From: JARRJY01 sp037388705
GTDB taxonomy: Bacteria; Pseudomonadota; Gammaproteobacteria; UBA6429; Thiohalophilaceae
Reading direction: 5' to 3'
Assembly (NCBI GenBank): GCA_037388705.1
Contig: JARRJY010000056.1
Location: 1 to 26,709, forward strand
Length of the DNA stretch: 26,709 nucleotides
Part shown: one piece after another, positions 1 to 6,793 of the stretch
How the letters are laid out: the number at the start of each line of letters is the position of its first letter
Numbering within the stretch: position 1 is the stretch's first letter
Notes under the pieces: model-generated
What the model was told of the DNA's origin: nothing
Database searches by the model: none
Seen by the model: the letters and a program-made list of their open reading frames with translations, nothing else
Made by a program: the position numbers and the translations under genes

Positions 1-415
1 CATACATGACGCCCAACTGGTATTGTGCGGTGGGGACATCATTTTGGGCAGCGGTGTTGAGCAGTTTGGATGCCTTGTTGACATCTTTATTGACGCCACG
101 ACCTTCCAAATACATCTTTCCAAGCCGAGCCTTGGCCGAGTCGTATCCGGCTTCACTGGCCTTTTCATACCAGTTGGCAGCTGTGCCCAGGTTTTTGGTA
201 GTGCCGCGACCGCGTTCGTAAAGTCGACCGACTTCATACATTGCTTTGACGTTGCCGTTCTCGGCTTTTTCCAGCTGAGCCTTGAAGCGTTTAACCAGGC
301 CCCAGTCTGCACTATTCGCCATTACGACAGGGTGAATTAACAGGCTTAAGCAGATAACCGCAACCAGCCTGGCAAGATTTGTAGATTTTGTGTGAATGGT
401 GTTTTGAATCCTCAT
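1..415 (-). CDS. Secreted SEL1-like repeat protein (3' part outside window)
   Basis: The visible N-terminal 138 residues start with a Sec-type signal peptide: basic residues K10 and R16, a hydrophobic stretch about 17-31, and an Ala-rich cleavage region near residues 32-36. After it come tandem helical repeats with SEL1 spacing (A-x-Y-x-V-G-x-L-Y-x-x-G-x-G, then A-x-x-W-Y-x-x-A, then A-K-A-R-L-G-x-M-Y-x-x-G-R-G-V), roughly at residues 53-88 and 89-124 with a third beginning at 125. SEL1/TPR-like solenoids are usually protein-binding scaffolds in the periplasm; the partner cannot be told from sequence. The ATG is preceded by a GGGGG run about 7 bases upstream. The reading frame is open to the window edge, so the protein is truncated only by the window. 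Confidence 0.85.
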   Translation of the reverse strand, partial: MRIQNTIHTKSTNLARLVAVICLSLLIHPVVMANSADWGLVKRFKAQLEKAENGNVKAMYEVGRLYERGRGTTKNLGTAANWYEKASEAGYDSAKARLGKMYLEGRGVNKDVNKASKLLNTAAQNDVPTAQYQLGVMY

Positions 416-469
416 AATATGCCCCCTTTATTAAGGGTATTCAGTCGCCCGTATACATGACTTTTAAAG

Positions 470-484
470 ATAGGTATTACCTAT
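470..484. promoter_or_regulatory. Perfect 15-bp palindrome, operator-like
   Basis: Two 7-base arms (ATAGGTA and TACCTAT) flank a single central base. It lies between the end of moaC and the start of the SEL1 gene, about 55 bases upstream of the latter, where a promoter for that gene would be. A dimeric regulator site is possible. No clear -35/-10 pair was found next to it. Confidence 0.3.
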
Positions 485-513
485 GTCGGCGTCATAACCG
501 GTAACTTTAGGGC

Positions 514-999
514 CTATTTGGGATCTTTGTGGATCCAGGTACCTGATTTTCCTCCCCGTTTTTCCAGTAAACGTATACCTGTCATACACATGCCTTTATC
601 GACGGCTTTACACATATCGTAGATGGTGAGCAGGCCCACCTGAACAGCCGTCAACGCCTCCATTTCAACACCAGTTTGGCCATGTGTTTCCACGGTAACC
701 TCACAACGAACACGGTTACTGGTGTCTTCTATACCAAAATCTACATTGATTCGGGTTAGCATAAGTGGATGGCATAAAGGGATCAGCTCCGGCGTCTTTT
801 TCGCCGCCATAATAGCTGCGATGCGGGCGATTCCCAGCACATCCCCTTTTTTATGGCCACCTTCGGCAATCATAGTTAGCGTCTCGGTCTGCATCTCTAT
901 ATAACCTTCACAAATGGCAATACGATGGGTTTCTTCTTTGTTGCCCACATCGACCATGTGCGCCTGGCCAGCCTCGTTAAAATGGGTTAAATCGCTCAT
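514..999 (-). CDS. moaC: Cyclic pyranopterin monophosphate synthase MoaC
   Basis: MoaC converts the MoaA product (3',8-cyclo-7,8-dihydro-GTP) into cyclic pyranopterin monophosphate, an early step of molybdenum cofactor synthesis in the cytoplasm. The 161-residue length is normal. The family opening (LTHFNEAGQAHMVDV), the I-P-L-C-H-P-L segment, the VETHGQTGVEMEALTAV block and the DMCKAVDKGM motif near the C-terminus are all present, including the conserved lysines. The start matches the usual N-terminus; the Shine-Dalgarno is weak. It is transcribed away from moaD-moaE with 120 bases between, so the molybdopterin genes form a divergent cluster. moaA is not in the window. Confidence 0.97.
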   Translation of the reverse strand: MSDLTHFNEAGQAHMVDVGNKEETHRIAICEGYIEMQTETLTMIAEGGHKKGDVLGIARIAAIMAAKKTPELIPLCHPLMLTRINVDFGIEDTSNRVRCEVTVETHGQTGVEMEALTAVQVGLLTIYDMCKAVDKGMCMTGIRLLEKRGGKSGTWIHKDPK

Positions 1000-1015
1000 A
1001 ATAAAATCATCAGTC

Positions 1016-1040
1016 TTTTACGTGAAAAAGCCCCGTAAAA
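1016..1040. promoter_or_regulatory. Inverted repeat in moaC/moaD divergent promoter region
   Basis: TTTTACG and CGTAAAA, 7-base perfect arms separated by 11 bases, sit in the 120-base space between divergent moaC and moaD. The size and place fit a dimeric regulator site controlling both sides. A weak hairpin in the moaC leader is the alternative. The regulator is unknown, and no molybdenum-cofactor riboswitch structure was recognised here. Confidence 0.3.
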
Positions 1041-1119
1041 TTGGTAAGTACGAGGAATCATGTTAGGCTTTCGCCCCCGAAAAAGTATTGCGATATGCAT
1101 CACCAATCAGAGGTCGCTA

Positions 1120-1362
1120 ATGTCCAGCCAAACCATACAGGTTCGTTTCTTTGCCAGTTTACGCGAACAACTGGGTCACGGTGAAGTCGAAATATCCACA
1201 GACTCGGTCGAAACGATTGCCGATGTTTGGCAGCGATCGACAGATGGCAAACAAATGCCTGTAAACACCCTGATGGCTATTAATATGGAGTATGTCGAAG
1301 CATCTCATCCGGTGCAGCCTGGAGATGAAGTTGCATTTTTTCCGCCCGTCACGGGAGGGTAG
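1120..1362 (+). CDS. moaD: Molybdopterin synthase small subunit MoaD
   Basis: Small sulfur-carrier subunit of molybdopterin synthase. Its C-terminal glycine is thiocarboxylated, and the sulfur is transferred to cyclic pyranopterin monophosphate together with MoaE. The product is 80 residues with a ubiquitin-like fold signature: the VRFFASLREQLG start, the PGDEVAFFPPVTGG end and the essential terminal Gly-Gly. The frame is open further upstream to 1060, but the ATG at 1120 gives the family length and has an AGAGG ribosome binding site 7 bases before it. moaE starts 3 bases after the stop, so the two subunits are translationally coupled. Confidence 0.95.
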   Translation: MSSQTIQVRFFASLREQLGHGEVEISTDSVETIADVWQRSTDGKQMPVNTLMAINMEYVEASHPVQPGDEVAFFPPVTGG

Positions 1363-1365
1363 ATT

Positions 1366-1800
1366 GTGTTAGTAGAGTTGCGCCCGGAACCTTTCGAACC
1401 TTACCACGAACTGGCCAGTTACCAGGAATCGATCGCTGCGGGTCAATATGGCGCGACCGCGGTATTTGTCGGTTCCATGCGCGAGTTTAATGAAGGTGAC
1501 CAGGTTCAGAAAATGTGGCTGGAGTATTATCCTGGAATGACCGAGAAATACCTGGAGTCCATTGCCAGTGAGGCCATGTCGAAATGGGATTTACTGGATG
1601 TCCTGATCATTCATCGCACTGGTGAAGTCAGTCCCAGTGATTCTATTGTACTGGTTGCGGTGTGGTCTGGGCATCGTGCTGCTGCTTTTGAGGCCAGTCG
1701 ATACCTGATGGAAGAACTGAAATCGCGTGCTCCTTTCTGGAAAAAAGAACAACTGGATCACAAAAGTCGATGGGTTGAGCATAATACCCCTGCAAAGTAA
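1366..1800 (+). CDS. moaE: Molybdopterin synthase catalytic subunit MoaE
   Basis: Large catalytic subunit of molybdopterin synthase; with MoaD it inserts the dithiolene sulfurs into cyclic pyranopterin monophosphate. The protein is 144 residues with the family blocks GATAVFVGSMREFN (about 29-42), WLEYYPGM, I-I-H-R-T-G-E-V, SGHRAAAFEASRYLMEELK and K-S-R-A-P-F-W-K-K-E, the last holding the conserved active-site lysines near 119 and 126-127. It begins with GTG 3 bases after moaD stops; a GGGAGGG stretch at the end of moaD serves as Shine-Dalgarno. Confidence 0.96.
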   Translation: MLVELRPEPFEPYHELASYQESIAAGQYGATAVFVGSMREFNEGDQVQKMWLEYYPGMTEKYLESIASEAMSKWDLLDVLIIHRTGEVSPSDSIVLVAVWSGHRAAAFEASRYLMEELKSRAPFWKKEQLDHKSRWVEHNTPAK

Positions 1801-1826
1801 TGGTAATATTTGCTAAATCACTAATT

Positions 1827-1847
1827 TTCTAGTACTTTTTACTAGAA
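1827..1847 (+). terminator. AT-rich hairpin after moaE, weak terminator candidate
   Basis: Arms TTCTAGTA and TACTAGAA (8 bp, perfect) around a 5-base loop, 27 bases after the moaE stop. The stem is AT-rich and followed only by mixed A/T, so it is a weak intrinsic terminator at best. It could instead be an operator for the downstream sensory gene. Confidence 0.35.
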
Positions 1848-1938
1848 TTAAAATAACAATATTTAAAGGCTCTTTAGGGATTTAGGTAATAATAACCTTG
1901 CAGCAAAAGCCACTGCACTAACCATGGGAGAAGGTTAG

Positions 1939-2253
1939 TTGTCGGTCATTTTAGTTTTATCCATATCCGTACTGTTACAACTGGCAGCAGTTGTAATGTC
2001 GCTTCGCCTGATGCGCGCTTTCGGTGGTCGCGTGGCCTGGCTTACCCTGGCAACAGCCATATCGTTGATGTCGATACGGCGCATGATAAGTCTTGGCAAG
2101 GCTATTAACGAGTATCCGGCACCTACCAATTCACTGGATGCAGAGCTGGTTGCCTTGATCATTTCAGCATTGATCCTGGTGGCGATTTCTTCCATGCGTC
2201 CAATGATTGAAGCGATCAAACGCCCGGCGAAACCGTATCATTTTGCAGTCTAA
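1939..2253 (+). CDS. Two-helix membrane anchor, probably the frameshifted N-terminus of the next gene
   Basis: A 104-residue product starting at TTG, with a good GGGAGAAGG ribosome binding site about 6 bases upstream. It has two hydrophobic segments: about residues 2-20, and about 70-86 after a charged middle part. The end of the frame overlaps the downstream PAS-GGDEF-EAL frame. Removing one C from the CCC at 2223-2225 turns the end of this frame (I-K-R-P-A-K-P) into I-K-R-R-R-N-R-I-I-L-Q, which runs straight into the PAS domain. I therefore read it as the membrane-anchoring part of one longer sensor protein broken by a one-base indel. Two coupled genes is the less likely alternative. Confidence 0.7.
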   Translation: MSVILVLSISVLLQLAAVVMSLRLMRAFGGRVAWLTLATAISLMSIRRMISLGKAINEYPAPTNSLDAELVALIISALILVAISSMRPMIEAIKRPAKPYHFAV

Positions 2254-4282
2254 TCCCGATGGCTTCCTGGTCATTGATCTTGAAGGTTATATGCAGGAGG
2301 TAAACAAAAGTTTTGCCAAGATCAGTGGCTACGAACAGGATGAGTTGTTGTTAAGACGACTGGGTACATTACTTAACCTTAAGGTAGCAGGGAAAAACAA
2401 CTGGCTGAAACAATTGCCCATTCATAACGTCGTGCGGTTTGAGAGTGTTCTTACTACCAAGGATGATAAGCATGTAGATGTTGCCGTTACTGCCAAGTGT
2501 GTTGAATTTGAAGAGCACAAGTTTATTTATGTTTTTGTCCGTGACATTTCTGAGAGTAAAAAAGCCCGACAGGCATTATCAGAAGAAAAAGAACGCGCCC
2601 AGGTTACACTCGAGTCAATTGGTGATGGTGTAATTACCACTGATATATTTGGTTATGTGCAATACCTGAACCCGGTTGCTGAAGATCTTATTGGTATTAG
2701 TGAAAAAGAAATTGTCGGAAAATTACTGGTTAATCATCTCATGCTGTTTGATGAACACCAACCAGATGAAGTGATTAACCCGATTAGCAACTGTATTGAA
2801 AATAATAAAAATTACGTCTTATCTGAACACAAGCTTTTTTCTGCAAATGCCGATAACAACTACTCGGTTGATGTAGTGGTATCACCATTACATGATGATA
2901 AAGGGGATGTTGTAGGGGCAGTGCTGGTTATACACAATACTACTGAACTTAAATCACTGGCCGAAACCCTTTCATACCAGGCAACGCATGATGCACTTAC
3001 TGGTTTAATTAACCGACGTGAATTTGAAAGTCGCCTGGAAGAAGCTCTCAGCTCAGCTAAAAGATATAACCATCAACATGCTATGTGTTACCTGGATTTG
3101 GATCAGTTCAAACTGGTAAACGATACATGCGGACATATTGCCGGTGATGAATTACTCAGGCAACTTACCCAGTTACTACATAATGCCATACGTGAGACGG
3201 ATACCCTGGCACGTCTTGGAGGTGACGAGTTTGGGGTGTTACTTGAATCATGCAGCATGGAGCAGGCAAAACGTGCTGTTGATGCTATTTTTCACGAGAT
3301 AAATGAGTACCGTTTTCAATGGGAAGGGCGAGTATTTGATATTGGTTTAAGTATTGGGTTGGTGCCTATCACTAGTTGCAGTGGTAGCCTGACTGACGTG
3401 TTAAGTTCGGCAGATTCTGCCTGTTATATCGCAAAAGACAATGGCCGAAATTGTATGCACATGTACGTACCCAATGATGCCGCTATAGAACAAAGACGTG
3501 GGCAGATGGAGTGGGTGCAACGTTTACAACAGGCGCTGGATAATAATTATTTTGAGTTGTATTGCCAATCGATTAAACCTGTAAACGGCAATAAAGATGC
3601 GCCACATCTCGAAGTATTGCTACGTATGCAAAGTGATGATGGTGAGATTATTTCACCCGGTGAGTTTTTACCTGCTGCAGAGCGTTATCATATGATGCCC
3701 AGTATAGATCGCTGGGTACTCAGGGAAGTGTTTGAGTGTCTCAAATGCCATGAAGGTAACAGGAATAAACTCGTCGACATAGTGGCAGTCAATTTATCAG
3801 GCCAGTCAATGGGTGATGAAGAATTTTTAAGCTATGTACGGGGATTGTTTGATCAATATGGTGTACCTGGAAAGCAGATATGTTTCGAAGTTACCGAAAC
3901 TTCTGTCATCAGTAATATCACTTATGCCAGGAACTTTATATCCGTGATGAAAAACTTCGGTTGCAGGTTTGCACTGGATGATTTTGGTAGTGGCCTCAGT
4001 TCCTTCCAGTATTTAAAAGATCTGGATGTGGATTTCATCAAGATAGATGGCAGCTTTATACGTTCAATGCCATATAACGATAATAGCTATAACATGGTAA
4101 CTTCCATTAACCATATCGGCCATGTGATGGGACTGAAGACCATCGCCGAATTCGTTGAAAATGATGAAATATCCACTTTGCTGGAAGATATTGGCGTGGA
4201 TTATATCCAGGGTTATTATGTGGATGAGCCTCACCCCATTGATGTGGCAGTTAGAGCAAGCGCTGAAAACGCCGTCGTTTAA
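2207..4282 (+). CDS. PAS-PAS-GGDEF-EAL cyclic-di-GMP signalling protein (5' end lost by frameshift)
   Basis: A dual-domain c-di-GMP enzyme. Residues about 10-120 and 126-245 are PAS sensor domains (N-P-D-G-F-L-V-I-D and G-D-G-V-I-T-T-D). GGDEF follows at about 258-420 with an intact G-G-D-E-F active site (338-342) and the RETD inhibitory I-site exactly five residues before it (329-332). EAL follows at about 435-685: the signature is E-V-L (469-471) rather than E-A-L, but the metal-binding Glu, D-D-F-G (591-594), F-I-K-I-D and Q-G-Y-Y are kept. Both synthesis and hydrolysis therefore look possible. The TTG at 2207 has no Shine-Dalgarno; translation more likely begins at 1939 in the other frame, giving a membrane protein of about 780 residues. 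Its stop interlocks with the stop of the convergent gene. Confidence 0.9.
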   Translation: MKRSNARRNRIILQSNPDGFLVIDLEGYMQEVNKSFAKISGYEQDELLLRRLGTLLNLKVAGKNNWLKQLPIHNVVRFESVLTTKDDKHVDVAVTAKCVEFEEHKFIYVFVRDISESKKARQALSEEKERAQVTLESIGDGVITTDIFGYVQYLNPVAEDLIGISEKEIVGKLLVNHLMLFDEHQPDEVINPISNCIENNKNYVLSEHKLFSANADNNYSVDVVVSPLHDDKGDVVGAVLVIHNTTELKSLAETLSYQATHDALTGLINRREFESRLEEALSSAKRYNHQHAMCYLDLDQFKLVNDTCGHIAGDELLRQLTQLLHNAIRETDTLARLGGDEFGVLLESCSMEQAKRAVDAIFHEINEYRFQWEGRVFDIGLSIGLVPITSCSGSLTDVLSSADSACYIAKDNGRNCMHMYVPNDAAIEQRRGQMEWVQRLQQALDNNYFELYCQSIKPVNGNKDAPHLEVLLRMQSDDGEIISPGEFLPAAERYHMMPSIDRWVLREVFECLKCHEGNRNKLVDIVAVNLSGQSMGDEEFLSYVRGLFDQYGVPGKQICFEVTETSVISNITYARNFISVMKNFGCRFALDDFGSGLSSFQYLKDLDVDFIKIDGSFIRSMPYNDNSYNMVTSINHIGHVMGLKTIAEFVENDEISTLLEDIGVDYIQGYYVDEPHPIDVAVRASAENAVV

Positions 4283-4836
4283 GTATGAGGTGTTACAGGC
4301 CTCTTGTTATAAGCCATTTCATCTTCCACTGGTACGGTTTCAATTGAGAAAACCATATTTTCCAGGTCACCAAGGATATATGTCGGATCGGCTCCCACGC
4401 CGCCGACAGTACCAGGATTGATAAAGTGGGTTTTACCCCCTTTGATGTGCTCAATACGATCGATTTCTACCCGGTGATCGTGGCCACAACACACCACATC
4501 CCAGTCCCCCGTGGTTGCCATGGCGCGTGCATAGTGCGGGTAATGGACCAGGAAAATACGTTTGCCCGCCAGTTTGATACCGGCATCCTGACCGTGGTAG
4601 TGCAGGGTATTTTCGGCATCATGGGCCAGCTTTGCCATGCTATAGAGATCACCGGTGTTATTCCCGTGAATAACATGGATAGGGATATTTAATGGTAATA
4701 GAATTCGCAAGGTGGTAGGTGCGACAACATCTCCACAATGTAGTACTGCCTCTGCACCTTTTTTCTGTGCATCCTTTACTGCAGCAGCAAGCAGGTAACG
4801 GTTATCATGACTGTCAGAGACAATACAGACTTTCAT
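4279..4836 (-). CDS. YfcE/MJ0936-type metallophosphoesterase
   Basis: A 185-residue calcineurin-like phosphoesterase with the full two-metal ligand set: D-S-H (8-10), G-D-V near 36-38, G-N-N near 59-61, H in L-V-H-Y and the G-H-D-H motif, followed by I-N-P-G-T-V-G. Small single-domain proteins of this type hydrolyse phosphodiesters or phosphomonoesters in the cytoplasm, usually with Mn; the natural substrate is generally unknown. It lies 23 bases downstream of ppa on the same strand and probably shares its transcript, which would put two phosphohydrolases together. The Shine-Dalgarno is poor. The stop overlaps that of the convergent GGDEF-EAL gene by 4 bases. Confidence 0.88.
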   Translation of the reverse strand: MKVCIVSDSHDNRYLLAAAVKDAQKKGAEAVLHCGDVVAPTTLRILLPLNIPIHVIHGNNTGDLYSMAKLAHDAENTLHYHGQDAGIKLAGKRIFLVHYPHYARAMATTGDWDVVCCGHDHRVEIDRIEHIKGGKTHFINPGTVGGVGADPTYILGDLENMVFSIETVPVEDEMAYNKRPVTPHT

Positions 4837-4859
4837 ATCAGGAATAACTACCTACCAAG

Positions 4860-5408
4860 CTAAAAATAAGGTTTTTCAGGCGCTGCCTGATAACGTTCAA
4901 TGGAAGAGGTGATTTCCTGTTTGGCCGCTTGCACATCCGACCAGCCTTCAACTTTTACCCATTTACCTTCTTCCAGATCCTTGTAGTGCTCAAAGAAGTG
5001 GGAAATCTGTGCCAGCAGGCCCGGATTTACATCGTCTGAACAGTTGATATTGGCATAGCTTTTACAGAGCTTGGTAATAGGGACAGCCAGAACCTTGGCA
5101 TCGGGACCCGATTCGTCTGTCATGTTGAGCACGGCAACTGGGCGGCAGATAATTACCGAACCGCTAATCAATGGATTTGGTGTAATCACCAGTACATCGA
5201 CCGGGTCACCATCCTCGGACAGGGTGTGGGGGACATAGCCATAGTTGCATGGATAGTGCATGGCTGTGTTCATGAACCTGTCGACGAACATGGCACCAGT
5301 ATCTTTATCTACTTCGTATTTTACGGGGTCACTGTGTGACGGGATTTCGATAATGACATTGATTTCATCAGGTACATTTTTTCCGGGTCCGACTCTATCC
5401 AGGTTCAT
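4860..5408 (-). CDS. ppa: Family I inorganic pyrophosphatase
   Basis: Hydrolyses pyrophosphate to phosphate in the cytoplasm, pulling biosynthetic reactions forward. The 182-residue protein has the soluble family I landmarks: E-I-P-S near 21-24, K30-Y-E-V-D-K, M-H-Y-P-C-N-Y-G-Y-V-P-H (50-61) and the Mg-binding signature D-G-D-P-V-D-V-L-V (66-74). The C-terminal H-F-F-E-H-Y-K-D-L-E-x-G-K-W is also typical of gammaproteobacterial Ppa. A GAGAGGA ribosome binding site sits about 9 bases before the ATG. It is the first gene of a two-gene minus-strand unit with the metallophosphoesterase and is divergent from adk across 289 bases. Confidence 0.97.
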   Translation of the reverse strand: MNLDRVGPGKNVPDEINVIIEIPSHSDPVKYEVDKDTGAMFVDRFMNTAMHYPCNYGYVPHTLSEDGDPVDVLVITPNPLISGSVIICRPVAVLNMTDESGPDAKVLAVPITKLCKSYANINCSDDVNPGLLAQISHFFEHYKDLEEGKWVKVEGWSDVQAAKQEITSSIERYQAAPEKPYF

Positions 5409-5522
5409 GTTGTGGTTATCCTCTCAGGATGTATGAAAAGCGCGCTATTCTAACAGCCCTGCCGCCCAGGATGAAGAATATCGGAGCAATAATCTTTGGA
5501 TCCCGTGAAATAAAAACTGCCA

Positions 5523-5538
5523 GTAGAAACGTGTCTAC
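5523..5538. promoter_or_regulatory. Imperfect 16-bp palindrome between ppa and adk
   Basis: GTAGA and TCTAC arms around a nearly symmetric ACGT centre, with one mismatched pair, in the 289-base divergent ppa/adk region. A TTGACT hexamer at 5573-5578 may be a -35 for adk, but no convincing -10 follows. The rest of this region shows no gene. Operator function is a guess. Confidence 0.25.
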
Positions 5539-5697
5539 TTCTCAAGCTAGTAAAAAACGACGCGATTGTCCATTGACTTGCGCTGGGTCAGGGATTAGTT
5601 TTAGTCATAGAATATTCAAAAATAGATGCATCGCTTTCCCGCAAATACAAGCAATGTGTCGTCTCAGAAAATTTCATGTCAACGGAGTAAAATAAAA

Positions 5698-6741
5698 ATG
5701 AGAATCGTATTGATCGGTGCGCCTGGTGGCGGCAAGGGCACCCAGGCAAAACTTTTAGTTGAAAAATATGGTATTCCTCAAATTTCCACCGGTGACCTGT
5801 TGCGAGAAGCGGTCGCTCAAGGAACACCACTAGGTATGCAGGCCAAGGCTGCAATGGATGCCGGGCAACTGGTTTCTGATGATATCGTGCTGGGTATGAT
5901 TAAAGATCGCCTGTCCCAGCCAGATGCACAAAAAGGGTTCATCCTGGATGGTTTTCCACGCAATATCCCGCAGGCTGAAGCGCTGGACTCATTGCTGGAT
6001 AATCTTGGCAAACCACTGCAAACAAGCTTGTTGATTGATGTCGATTTTGACGTGCTGATGCAACGACTCACTGGTCGTCGTACCTGTGGTTCATGTGGGC
6101 AAATGTATAATGTTTACACGTCACCACCACGTATTGAAAATCGCTGCGATAAATGTGGTGGAAACCTGATTCATCGTGAAGATGATAATGAAGAAACCAT
6201 CTCAAACCGGTTACGCGTTTATGAAGCACAAACTGCCCCGTTGGTAGAATACTATCGTAGCCAGGGCAAATTGCGTTCGGTAAAAGGTGTCGGTGAGATC
6301 CAGGAAATTTTTACCGCCGTTGAACGGATACTAAACAGCTTGCCGAGAGAGGAGGCTGAAACACAAGCAGCTGAAGAAGCGGCAACAACTTCAGCAAAAC
6401 CAGCAAAGAAAAAAGCAAAAAAGAAAACAGCCAAGAAGAAAGCTGCAGCTAAGAAGAAAGCGGCCAAGAAAAAATCTGCTGGCGGAAAGAAAAAGGCGGC
6501 AAGTAAAAAGAAAGCAGCCAAGAAGAAAGCGGCCAAGAAGAAAGTAGCCAAGAAGAAGGCGAAGAAGAAAGTAGCCAAGAAAAAGGCCAAGAAAAAGGCG
6601 AAGAAGAAAGTAGCCAAGAAAAAGGCCAAGAAAAAGGCCAAGAAGAAAGTAACCAAGAAAAAGGCGAAGAAGAAGGTAGCCAAGAAAAAGGCCAAGAAAA
6701 AGGCCAAGAAGAAGGCCAAGATAAAAGCGCGCAGGCGTTAA
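5698..6741 (+). CDS. adk: Adenylate kinase with zinc-type LID and long lysine-rich C-terminal tail
   Basis: Interconverts ATP + AMP and 2 ADP. Residues 1-216 are a complete adenylate kinase: P-loop G-A-P-G-G-G-K-G-T (7-15), S-T-G-D-L-L-R, D-G-F-P-R-N, and R-R-T-C leading into the LID. The LID carries C-x2-C-x16-C-x2-C, the structural zinc site common in Gram-positive enzymes and rarer in gammaproteobacteria. Normal proteins end near residue 215-220. Here an acidic Ala/Glu/Thr linker (about 217-235) leads to 112 residues (236-347) with 22 KKK triplets separated by A, V, T or S, ending in R-R-R: 68 Lys and 3 Arg. This resembles histone H1-type bacterial proteins and suggests binding to DNA, RNA or polyphosphate. 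The start is the ATG with GGAG 10 bases upstream. A strong terminator follows. Confidence 0.96.
   Translation: MRIVLIGAPGGGKGTQAKLLVEKYGIPQISTGDLLREAVAQGTPLGMQAKAAMDAGQLVSDDIVLGMIKDRLSQPDAQKGFILDGFPRNIPQAEALDSLLDNLGKPLQTSLLIDVDFDVLMQRLTGRRTCGSCGQMYNVYTSPPRIENRCDKCGGNLIHREDDNEETISNRLRVYEAQTAPLVEYYRSQGKLRSVKGVGEIQEIFTAVERILNSLPREEAETQAAEEAATTSAKPAKKKAKKKTAKKKAAAKKKAAKKKSAGGKKKAASKKKAAKKKAAKKKVAKKKAKKKVAKKKAKKKAKKKVAKKKAKKKAKKKVTKKKAKKKVAKKKAKKKAKKKAKIKARRR
6403..6738 (+). repeat. Low-complexity tandem repeat coding the (A/V)KKK tail of adk
   Basis: Repeating 12- to 15-base units of GCC/GCG/GTA followed by AAG/AAA triplets, coding 22 Lys-Lys-Lys blocks. The codon choice varies (AAA and AAG mixed, GCC/GCG/GCA), so it is not a pure DNA microsatellite. 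The protein pattern is kept better than the DNA pattern, which argues for selection on the peptide. The frames on the other strand are open only as a by-product of the low complexity. The repeat number could be misassembled. Confidence 0.9.
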
Positions 6742-6763
6742 TCAACGGTAAAATAACCGGGAT

Positions 6764-6793
6764 AAAGGGGGAGCAACATGCTCCCCTTTTTTT
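6764..6793 (+). terminator. Intrinsic terminator of adk
   Basis: An 11-bp stem (arms 6764-6774 and 6780-6790, one G-T wobble) with a 5-base loop, running into seven Ts. It lies 22 bases after the adk stop. The T-run overlaps the stop codon of the convergent phospholipase-D gene. The A-run on the left arm could let it work on the minus strand too. Confidence 0.9.

Noticed and set aside
1000..1119. Molybdenum-cofactor riboswitch before moaC or moaD
   Set aside because: The space is only 120 bases and no matching multi-stem structure was seen; only a simple dyad is present.
5573..5601. Promoter for adk from TTGACT
   Set aside because: The hexamer 17 bases downstream (TAGTTT) matches the -10 consensus at only three positions.
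6252..6745. Long minus-strand ORFs rich in Phe/Ala/Leu or Ser/Trp/Pro opposite the adk tail
   Set aside because: They are the reverse readings of the AAG/GCC repeat. Low complexity removes stop codons; there is no ribosome binding site and no family pattern.
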